A stretch of DNA of 46,465 nt from CAZOOA01 sp964581355 (GTDB lineage: Bacteria > Bacillota > Dethiobacteria > DTU022 > UBA8154): positions 1 through 46,465 of the forward strand of contig CAZOOA010000016.1 in the NCBI GenBank assembly GCA_964581355.1, given 5' to 3'. This document shows positions 33,300 to 41,086 of the stretch, piece by piece (within the stretch, counting starts at the first letter, position 1; each line of letters starts with the position of its first letter). The notes beneath the pieces are model-generated. The model had not been told where the DNA came from. It worked only from the letters and a program-made list of their open reading frames with translations, and did no database searches. The translations under genes and the position numbers were made by a program.

Positions 33300-33774
33300 C
33301 GAAGAAACCTTCCTTTCCCCCATTTTATGGCATAAGCTTAACAGCAGCCCTCAAAATGGGTTCAATACTGTTTACTGCTTCCTCTCAGTACAAAATTCAA
33401 GATATATTGGCTGGATACCTCTTTTCTGCTAATTTTTCTTCAACAGAAGCTAAAATTATTTATCTACCCTGCCCCCTGCCCCCTGCCCTCAAGGCAAATA
33501 AAGTGGAATGAATGAAAAAAAGCCAATATAATGAAGGGTTTTTCCAGTAATTGTGGAATTGATTTTAACAATTGCATTTCTATACAAGAACAATAGAACA
33601 ATAGCGGTTTTATCAAGACCCTTCTTTATCAGCATCTGGCCTAGGCAGCTGATGACCATTCGTGCCACAGGCTGCCATACTGCCGTTTTGGTTTGGCTTG
33701 GGTCGGGCTTCATGCCGGGATCAAGGCGATCTGACGCAAGGCATAAAACAAATCATTCTACAGAGGTGGATAAG
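33300..33774. other. Divergent intergenic region before the signalling block
   Basis: No convincing gene is visible. It carries the tandem CCCTGCC repeat (33467-33487), a TATAAT (33527-33532), and a second candidate promoter TTGATT-16 bp-TATACA (33559-33586). An open frame extends the cyclase upstream to 33553, but the residues are unlike any domain and AGAGGTGG at 33761-33768 marks the start at 33775. Confidence 0.5.
33467..33487. repeat. Three tandem 7-bp repeats CCCTGCC
   Basis: Three perfect head-to-tail copies. No function is evident; a length-variable tract is possible. Confidence 0.8.
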
Positions 33775-34773
33775 ATGAAAATATTGATCGTTGATGACTC
33801 GCCTTTTATCTGTCAATACATCAAGGACATCTTGCTGGATGCCGGGCATCGGGATGTTATTTGTGCCAGTTCTGCCGCGGAAGCTTTTGACATTTTGGGG
33901 CTGGATGACCCGGCAAACGGCGAAAAGATTGACCTGGTCCTGATGGGCTATGTCATGGAAGGCGTGGACGGGATTGAAGCATTTATTCGGATCAAGTCCA
34001 GGGAACACTTAAGAGATATCCCCCTGATTATGATAACAGCCAAGACAGAGGACCGGTTCTTAAAAGCAGCGTTTAATGCCGGGGCCATGGATTTTATCGC
34101 CAAACCTTTCAGCCCTGTAGTTCTGATGGCCCGGGTGGATTCGGCCCTGATGCTGAAAAAAGAAATGGATCGGCGCAAACTGCGTGAGGAAGAACTCCTT
34201 GGTGTTACCCGCCTGTTGGAAAAAGCCAATATCAAACTGCAGGAGTTAACTTCCATCGACGGGCTCACAGGCATTGCCAACCGGATGTTCTTTGAACAGT
34301 TTCTGGAAAGGGAATGGAGGCGAGCCATACGCTATTCCCGGCAGCTTTCCCTGATTATGGTCGATATCGATATGTTTAAAGACTTTAATGATAATTACGG
34401 CCACCTGGCGGGAGATGAGTGCCTCAAGAACATAGCCCGGGCGCTGGATGAAAACACGAAAAGACCCGGTGATCTGGTGGCCCGCTACGGGGGCGAGGAG
34501 TTTGCCGTGGTCCTCCCGGAAACCGATACCGAAGGCGCATTAAACCTGGCTGAAAGGCTCCGTCAAGCAGTCAAGGGATTACATATTCCTCATAAGTGTT
34601 CCACTGTTTGTAGTGTTGTCACTGCCAGCGTGGGGGTAGCCACGATGGCTCCAAGTGAGTCCGCAGCGCCTAATGACCTGATCGATCAGGCGGACAAAGC
34701 CCTCTATCAGGCAAAAACGCGGGGTCGCAACCGGGTTGAAGTATACACCCCGGAGCTTTCTGAACCGGCTTAA
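33775..34773 (+). CDS. Diguanylate cyclase with a degenerate receiver
   Basis: A 332-residue PleD-like protein making c-di-GMP from two GTP. The receiver (1-125) has VDDS, MITAKT and IAKPF, but the phospho-acceptor position reads LVLMGYVMEG, with Gly58 in place of Asp. A coiled coil (about 130-160) joins a full GGDEF domain (about 165-325): DGLTGIANR, IMVDIDMFKDFNDNYGH, the inhibitory I-site RPGD (near 229-232) and the active site RYGGEEF (near 238). The enzyme should therefore be catalytic and product-inhibited, but not switched by receiver phosphorylation. It heads a co-directional block through 43726. Confidence 0.93.
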   Translation: MKILIVDDSPFICQYIKDILLDAGHRDVICASSAAEAFDILGLDDPANGEKIDLVLMGYVMEGVDGIEAFIRIKSREHLRDIPLIMITAKTEDRFLKAAFNAGAMDFIAKPFSPVVLMARVDSALMLKKEMDRRKLREEELLGVTRLLEKANIKLQELTSIDGLTGIANRMFFEQFLEREWRRAIRYSRQLSLIMVDIDMFKDFNDNYGHLAGDECLKNIARALDENTKRPGDLVARYGGEEFAVVLPETDTEGALNLAERLRQAVKGLHIPHKCSTVCSVVTASVGVATMAPSESAAPNDLIDQADKALYQAKTRGRNRVEVYTPELSEPA

Positions 34774-34835
34774 ACCGCATTCCAGAAAGCAGCTTCAAGG
34801 CAGCCATCATAATTTTTAAGGACGGGAGTAAACCT

Positions 34836-35714
34836 ATGTCAGCGAGAAACAAAATGCTAATTGTGGACGATTCGCCCCTGTTTCGACTGAACACAAAAAA
34901 CATGCTTCAAAACCGCTTTTCCCTGGAAATGCATGAAGCCTCTTCAATCCGTGAAATGCTGCAGTTTTTACTCTACCATCCCGTAGAAGACATCGCCCTG
35001 ATTATCCTCGATCTCAACCTGCCTGATGGCAATGGCTTAAAGGCGCTCCAAAACTACAAGGAAAAGTTCCAGGTTCATTGGCTCCCCTTCATTGTGGTTA
35101 GCACAGGCATCCGGAAAGACATCATCCCCTTGGCCCTGAAATATGGGGCCAGGGATGTTTTGACAAAACCCGTTAATCCCTATGATTTTATGAAGCGGGT
35201 TGAACAAATTCTGACCGGTGATCCCGCATACCGTGCCGGAGAGAAAGAACCTGCAGAAACCCACCTAGAAGAAGACCGCCAGCCGATTATGGACTACTAT
35301 GATCCCATCCGCAAGGAAATTAAGCGGGCCAAGCGGGGGAAATATCCCTTCAGCATGATGATGCTCAGCCTGCTGCCCCGGGGCAGGGAGACTTTCATGG
35401 TCGGTGAAGGAGTGGACAGCAAATTGTACCAGGGACGTTTATCGAGTCAGATTGAACCTTTGCTAAGAGAGACCGATGATATCATCGATCTCTCGTCCAA
35501 TGAACTGCTGCTCCTGCTGCCCTTTGCCGACTACCAGGGATCAGTTGTGGTCAAAGAAAAGATTGAAAAAGAACTCCTGCCTGCAGGGCAGCAAGAACAA
35601 AAGATGGCCTTGTCCGCCTCTTCAGTTTCCTTCCCCGACCACGGTGAGAACCCCGATGACCTGATCGTCAAACTGGAAGCAGACTTCAAAAGCCAGAACC
35701 TGGAAGATGCGTAG
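34836..35714 (+). CDS. Receiver + degenerate GGDEF protein with intact I-site
   Basis: A 292-residue protein. The receiver (1-125) is complete: VDDSP, phospho-acceptor D59 in IILDLNLPDG, VVSTG and LTKPV. The C-terminal part (about 150-288) follows the GGDEF pattern: KEIKRAKRGKYPFSMMMLSL corresponds to the opening helix and strand, and LLLLLPFADYQGSVVVKEKI to the strand and helix after the active site. The active-site loop is SSNEL (220-224) instead of GG[DE]EF, so no cyclase activity is expected. RETD at 211-214 sits exactly five residues before it, where the c-di-GMP-binding RxxD I-site belongs. I infer a phosphorylatable c-di-GMP receptor. It lies 62 bp after the active cyclase gene. Confidence 0.8.
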   Translation: MSARNKMLIVDDSPLFRLNTKNMLQNRFSLEMHEASSIREMLQFLLYHPVEDIALIILDLNLPDGNGLKALQNYKEKFQVHWLPFIVVSTGIRKDIIPLALKYGARDVLTKPVNPYDFMKRVEQILTGDPAYRAGEKEPAETHLEEDRQPIMDYYDPIRKEIKRAKRGKYPFSMMMLSLLPRGRETFMVGEGVDSKLYQGRLSSQIEPLLRETDDIIDLSSNELLLLLPFADYQGSVVVKEKIEKELLPAGQQEQKMALSASSVSFPDHGENPDDLIVKLEADFKSQNLEDA

Positions 35715-35913
35715 TGTAATCAAATTCTGAAATAGGGCAAAAGCGAAGAAAAAAATTACAGGACCTGGAACAGTTAGGCATATAATGAACTTATGGTTAA
35801 AAAAAGTGGTTTTTCACCATCTCCTTCCGGAAAAATTGCAGGAATTGTGGTGTAATTTGGCGAAAAATAACTAAAAATAGGAGGTCTTTGCCGGAAGGAA
35901 GAGGTTGCTGCGC

Positions 35914-38184
35914 TTGCTGTTCAATAATCGCCCCTCGATCAAAAGTGAATTTTTCCACCTGGGGTTCTTGTTTTTTCTGCTTATTCTGCTCGCCTTTGGC
36001 ATCCTCATGTCCTTAAGTCTTTTAACTCAGGGTATGGAAAAGGGAAGGATTTATGTCCGGGAAGCGAACAGGCAGGTCAGTGATTTTGCTGAAGGATACT
36101 TTAGCGAGATCGCCAGGTCTATTGAGGTCCTTTCCCGGGATCCGGCGATTATTGCTGCGGGGACCGGGGATGAAGCAGCAAAACAGCGAACCCTGGCCAC
36201 CTACCTGGATTATTCAACCGTGTATAGTGATATTGCCTATATCTATTCCGGTTATGAAACCGGAATGCTGGTAATCAACGATTATGTCCCCCCACCTGGA
36301 TATGACCCCACCGACCGACCCTGGTACATCGCTGCCCTGGAAAAAAAACCGCAGGTTTCCGCCGGGCTGCCTTACCGGGAAGCAGTCACAGATGAGTTGC
36401 TTCTTTCCCAATCGAAGGTGTTAAAAAACTCCAGTGGCAATGTCGCCGGCGTCATCGCCATCGATGTGTCCCTGGAGGGGATTGCCCGGCTGCTGGGTAA
36501 AAAGCATGAGTATAATTCCCAGCAAAGCTTTGTTCTGGACAGGGAGGGGACTGTAATCATCCACCCCGATGAAGGAAGGGTCGGCCGGAAAATGCCGGAG
36601 ATGAAACAACATATTACCGGCACCCGGGGCAGGGTGGAGTTTTCAAATGAAGGGACCACCAAATGGGGCTATTATAACACCATTGATTCCACGGACTGGA
36701 TTATCATCACTACGGTTCAGCGCCGGGAGGTTTTGAGCCCCCTTGTTGCGCGGATCGTTATCTACCTATCCAGTGTAGCCCTGCTGGCTGCCGGGCTGGG
36801 CCTGCTGCAAAGCAAGCTCTTTGCACGGCGGTTTGCTGATCCCCTAACTGAACTGGGAAAAAGGGTTTCCGCCATTTCATCGGGCAGATTGCTCCCGGAA
36901 ACCTCTTACCAGTATTCCAACCCTGAAATAGCGGCCATTGCCAGCAACATAGAGCGCCTGGCGGAAGATTCGCTGACCAGGCGGGCCAATGAACTGCAGA
37001 CAATCATCGAATCTACCCACGACGGAATCCTGGTAGTCAGTGACAGGAGGGAAATAATCTACGTCAACACAAAGTTCAAGGAAATGTGGCGGATTCCAGC
37101 AGGAGTAGCCCAGTCAGCTTCCAGTGATGAAGACTATTTTCAGGCAGTTGCCGACCAGCTGAAAGATCCGCAGTCTTTTCTGGGAAAAACAGAAGAGCTG
37201 CATCTTTCCGACCGCGATGAGGTGGATACCTTTTACTTCCAAGATGGACGGGTTTTTGAACAGTATACCTGCCCGATCATGGACCAGGGACGGGTTGCCG
37301 GGAGACTATGGAGTTTTGGTGATATTACCCGGCGCAAGCAGGCGGAGCAGAAAATCATCAGCTATATCCGGGAACTGGAGTTAAAAAACATTGAACTGCA
37401 GGAACTGTACCGCCACCTGGATCAGGAGATAGACAAGGCCCGGCATATTCACGCATTAACCCTTCCCGACTCCCTGCCCCGGATCCCGGGGCTTGTCTTT
37501 GCTGCCCACTATCAGCCTGCTTTGCCGCTGGGCGGGGATTTCTATGATCTGATCCAGGCAGACCGCCAGCTGGTCATTTACCTGTCCGACGTTTCCGGGC
37601 ACGGCCTGGATGGAGCCATGCTCAGCGTTTTCGTCAAAGAGACCATCGACAGCTATGTCAGCTTAAAGCCAGGCCAGCTGCAGCCGGCCCTTATCTTACA
37701 GCATCTGGACAGCCAGTTCCGCAAGAAAAATTACCCCCCGGACTATTTTATTTCCATCTTCCTGGCTGTTTTTGACCTGGAAACCAGGACGCTGAGCTAC
37801 GGCGGGGCTGGTTGCCAGGTGTTTCCCCTGCTCCAACGGGGTAGTGGTGACCGGGAACTGCTTGCCTGTGACGGGCTGCCGGTTGCCGCTGTTTTCCCTT
37901 CCGAGCTAATGAACTTCCAGGAACACCGGGTTCAACTGGACCCCGGTGCAACGCTTTTGTTCAGCACAGACGGCCTCTTTGAACACAGCATAGATGGGTT
38001 CCGTTACCAGCAGAGGGTGGAGAAAGTGTTTTACGACCACGTCCATCTGCTTCCACTCAGCATTGTCCAGGCCATCAATGAAGATTTTTGTCATTTCAGT
38101 GCCGGCTCGTTGAAACATGAAGACGATATTACCTTCCTGGTCATGCAGGTTGAACAACAGGGAGAAGGCACTGCAACAGGGTGA
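35914..38184 (+). CDS. Cache-HAMP-PAS-PP2C (SpoIIE/RsbU-type) sensor phosphatase
   Basis: A 756-residue membrane-bound serine phosphatase. TM1 (about 10-35) and TM2 (about 280-300) bracket an extracellular dCache domain, with Y130, R135, W137, Y138, Y154 and D184 matching the amino-acid-binding dCache motif. A HAMP-like linker and PAS (about 365-480) follow, then a coiled coil and a PP2C domain (about 530-750) with metal motifs GGDFYD, LSDVSGHGLDGAM, FSTDGLFE and EDDITFLV. RsbU-type enzymes dephosphorylate anti-anti-sigma (STAS) proteins. TTG 35914 is preferred because it aligns exactly with the paralogue at 41087; TTG 35905 is possible. A TATAAT at 35781-35786 may be its own -10. Confidence 0.9.
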   Translation: MLFNNRPSIKSEFFHLGFLFFLLILLAFGILMSLSLLTQGMEKGRIYVREANRQVSDFAEGYFSEIARSIEVLSRDPAIIAAGTGDEAAKQRTLATYLDYSTVYSDIAYIYSGYETGMLVINDYVPPPGYDPTDRPWYIAALEKKPQVSAGLPYREAVTDELLLSQSKVLKNSSGNVAGVIAIDVSLEGIARLLGKKHEYNSQQSFVLDREGTVIIHPDEGRVGRKMPEMKQHITGTRGRVEFSNEGTTKWGYYNTIDSTDWIIITTVQRREVLSPLVARIVIYLSSVALLAAGLGLLQSKLFARRFADPLTELGKRVSAISSGRLLPETSYQYSNPEIAAIASNIERLAEDSLTRRANELQTIIESTHDGILVVSDRREIIYVNTKFKEMWRIPAGVAQSASSDEDYFQAVADQLKDPQSFLGKTEELHLSDRDEVDTFYFQDGRVFEQYTCPIMDQGRVAGRLWSFGDITRRKQAEQKIISYIRELELKNIELQELYRHLDQEIDKARHIHALTLPDSLPRIPGLVFAAHYQPALPLGGDFYDLIQADRQLVIYLSDVSGHGLDGAMLSVFVKETIDSYVSLKPGQLQPALILQHLDSQFRKKNYPPDYFISIFLAVFDLETRTLSYGGAGCQVFPLLQRGSGDRELLACDGLPVAAVFPSELMNFQEHRVQLDPGATLLFSTDGLFEHSIDGFRYQQRVEKVFYDHVHLLPLSIVQAINEDFCHFSAGSLKHEDDITFLVMQVEQQGEGTATG

Positions 38185-38272
38185 AACCGGAAAGTGCTGC
38201 AAGCAGGATTTCAGTTCCAGCTTGTCGAAATGAAAAGTTGGAATAACGATCTGAGCATTAAAGGAGTTCAAG

Positions 38273-40780
38273 ATGAAAGAAAGCGACTGGAGGGGCAGGG
38301 GACAGGACAACCACGCCCCAAACCCGGAAGAAGAAACTCCAGAACAAGGGCAGCAGGCGGAAAAAGAGCTGCAAAAAAGAAAGCAGCAGCTGGAAGAGGC
38401 CGCGCGCGACCTGGAGGGCTTTTTTGATGTTACCCAGGGCCTGCTTCTAATCTCCGACCCTGAAGGCGTTATCCTGAAGCTCAACAAAGCCTGGGAAGAT
38501 ATTCTCGGGTACTCACGCAGCGAATTGATCGGCAAACAGTTCCTCGATTATGTGCACCCTGAAGACCTGGAAAAGACCAGGCAAGCCATTGCTCAGCTGG
38601 GTGCAGGCCAGAAGATAGCCAAATTTTTCAACCGCTACCGGCACAAAGATGGCAGCGTACGCTGGCTGGAGTGGCGGGCCAGCACCCGGGAAGAATTGAT
38701 CTACGGGTCAGCCAATGACGTTACCGATTCTTTGTCCCTGCAGCAGGAGCTGGCCCGGGAAAAACAGTTTCTCCAGCTGGTTATTGACAGCAGCCCCAAC
38801 CCCATCTTTGCCAAGGACTGGTACGGGCGGCATACCCTGGCCAACGATATGGTGGCCCGGCTCTTTGGCACCACCAAGGAGGAAATGATTGGCAGCACCG
38901 ACTACGACATGACAGCCACGGAAGAAGAGATTGCCAGTTTTCTCCGGGATGACCGTGAAGTAATGGAATCCGGCAAGGTCAAGCACATCCCCGAAGAGCA
39001 GCTTACCGACAGCCAGGGGCGTGTTCGCTGGTTCCAGACCACCAAAGTTCCCCTAATCCTTTCGGAAAATCCTGAAGAGCGCCAGGTGATGGGCATTGCC
39101 ACCGATATCACCCGGCGCAAGCAGATCGAAGAGCGCCTGCAGGAACAGGAACGTCTTTACCGCGGACTGGTTGAGTCCCAGCAGGACCTGATCGTGCGGG
39201 TGGACAGTCAAAACCGCTTTACCTATGTCAACGATGCCTACTGCCGGGTTTTTGGAAAAAGCCGCGAAGAGCTGATCGGGAACACCTTCGCCCCCTTGAT
39301 CCATGAAGAGGACATTGAGCCCACCATGGAAGCAATGAAAGACCTGGAAAGGCCCCCATTCCGCGCCTATATGGAGCAGCGGGCCCTGACCAAAGACGGG
39401 TGGCGCTGGCTGGCTTGGGAGGACAGCGCTGTACTCGATGACCAGGGCCGTATCCTGGAAATCCAGGGGGTTGGCCGGGATATAACCGACCTGAAAGAAG
39501 CCCAGAGAAAAGCGGAAGCCTCCAGCCGGGCCAAAAGTGAATTTTTGGCCACCATGAGCCATGAAATCCGAACACCCATGAACTCCATTGTCGGGATGGC
39601 CGATCTTTTGGCGGAAACCGAGCTTACCCCGGAGCAAAAAGAATATGTCAAACACTTTAGACGGGCCGGTGAAACCCTGTTAAACCTGATTAACGACATC
39701 CTGGACATATCCAAGATCGAAGCCGGCCACCTGCAGCTGGAAGAAAGCCCCTTTAACCTGGAAGAGGTGCTGGAAAAGACAGCAGCATTTATGTCTTTCC
39801 GGGCCAATGAAAAAGGGTTGAACCTCTTGTGGCGCATCCAACCCGGCACACCTTTAAACCTGTCCGGCGACGCCAACCGCCTGCAGCAGGTGCTGGTCAA
39901 TCTGCTGGGTAATGCGATCAAGTTTACGGACGAGGGTCAGGTAACTCTAACAGTGGAGCGGGTCCCCCGGGAAGCCCTGCAAAATGGGGCAAGCCAACAG
40001 AAGGTTCATGCTTGTTCAGGAACGCAGGAAAGTGATCTCTGCCTTGCCTTTACCATCTCCGACACAGGCATTGGCATTGCAGAGCAGGACCGGGAACACA
40101 TCTTTGAGAGCTTTACCCAGGGCGACTCTTCAACCACCCGAAAATATGGCGGTTCGGGGCTGGGACTGCATATTTCCAAACGCCTGGTGGAAATGATGGG
40201 GGGTGCCATCGAGGTTCAAAGTACCCCGGGTCGGGGCAGCACATTTACCTTTACTGTTGGCTTCAAACTGTCCCCGAACACTTCCGGGACAAAACAAAGC
40301 ATAACTGGCCCGGCAGCAGAGCAAAAAGAGCAAGACTTAAGTGCGGAAAAAAGCTCTGCAGAAAAGGAGCCGGCTGCGAAAAACATCCCGCCGGCAGCAG
40401 GGCAGCCGAACATTCTGCTGGTCGAAGACAACGAAGACAACCAGCGCCTGATCCAGGCTTATCTGAAAAAAATGCCCTATCAAGTCTTTTTGGCTGTCAA
40501 CGGTGCTGAAGCCCTGGAAAAGGTCAAAGGGCAACACTTCGACCTGGTCCTGATGGATATCCAGATGCCGGAAATGGACGGCTATCAGGCCACCCGGGAA
40601 ATCCGCCGGCGGGAGCAGGCCACTGGACGGGATCCCCTTCCCATCATCGCCCTGACCGCGTATGCCCTGAAAGAAGAAGTCCAAAAAGCTTTCCAGGCCG
40701 GATGCACTGCCCATCTCTCCAAGCCGGTGAAAAAGGACACCCTGCTAAATACCCTCCAGCAATATCTGCAATCCTGGTAA
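38273..40780 (+). CDS. Hybrid histidine kinase, PAS x3-HisKA-HATPase-receiver
   Basis: A soluble hybrid kinase of 835 residues. A charged coiled coil (about 20-48) precedes three PAS domains (about 48-155, 165-285 and 295-415; each with a PAC end such as ATDITRRKQ and GRDITDLKE). HisKA has His near 429 in FLATMSHEIRTPMN. HATPase has NLLGNAIKFT, SDTGIGI and GGSGLGLHISKRL. An Ala/Glu/Lys-rich linker leads to a receiver (about 705-830) with VEDNEDN, Asp near 761 in LVLMDIQMP and LSKPVKK. There is no TM segment, HPt or DNA-binding output, so it needs a downstream partner. It sits between the two PP2C paralogues, 88 bp after the first; AAAGGAG precedes the ATG. Confidence 0.94.
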   Translation: MKESDWRGRGQDNHAPNPEEETPEQGQQAEKELQKRKQQLEEAARDLEGFFDVTQGLLLISDPEGVILKLNKAWEDILGYSRSELIGKQFLDYVHPEDLEKTRQAIAQLGAGQKIAKFFNRYRHKDGSVRWLEWRASTREELIYGSANDVTDSLSLQQELAREKQFLQLVIDSSPNPIFAKDWYGRHTLANDMVARLFGTTKEEMIGSTDYDMTATEEEIASFLRDDREVMESGKVKHIPEEQLTDSQGRVRWFQTTKVPLILSENPEERQVMGIATDITRRKQIEERLQEQERLYRGLVESQQDLIVRVDSQNRFTYVNDAYCRVFGKSREELIGNTFAPLIHEEDIEPTMEAMKDLERPPFRAYMEQRALTKDGWRWLAWEDSAVLDDQGRILEIQGVGRDITDLKEAQRKAEASSRAKSEFLATMSHEIRTPMNSIVGMADLLAETELTPEQKEYVKHFRRAGETLLNLINDILDISKIEAGHLQLEESPFNLEEVLEKTAAFMSFRANEKGLNLLWRIQPGTPLNLSGDANRLQQVLVNLLGNAIKFTDEGQVTLTVERVPREALQNGASQQKVHACSGTQESDLCLAFTISDTGIGIAEQDREHIFESFTQGDSSTTRKYGGSGLGLHISKRLVEMMGGAIEVQSTPGRGSTFTFTVGFKLSPNTSGTKQSITGPAAEQKEQDLSAEKSSAEKEPAAKNIPPAAGQPNILLVEDNEDNQRLIQAYLKKMPYQVFLAVNGAEALEKVKGQHFDLVLMDIQMPEMDGYQATREIRRREQATGRDPLPIIALTAYALKEEVQKAFQAGCTAHLSKPVKKDTLLNTLQQYLQSW

Positions 40781-41086
40781 GACAGCTTTTCCAGGCGAGT
40801 CTTTCTTCCCCCAGAACTGTTTCAGTGTCTGCAGAAGACCTTTTTGTTATAACCACTTTTTATCCTGGTTTCCAGTTTTACTCCCACCCTGTATAGTCCT
40901 TTCTCAAATTTCCTTTTTATTGGCAAACAGGTTTTTTGCAGGATTAATGGAGAAATTTGACGAATCATATCAAAGAGGTTTCATTTACTCCAGATGTTCC
41001 GGTGATCACAGAGAAAATATCCATATTCTGTCTCTTTGTGGAAGATCCGGCTTTGGGGGCAGGTTTTGAAAGAAAGGACGCTTGTA
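40781..41086. other. Intergenic region before the second PP2C gene
   Basis: No clear terminator or strong promoter. A TTGACG at 40956-40961 lacks a good -10 at normal spacing. I see no gene. Confidence 0.45.

Noticed and set aside
33553..33774. 74-residue N-terminal extension of the diguanylate cyclase
   Set aside because: No domain or signal-like pattern; the receiver begins at 33775 with a good ribosome-binding site.
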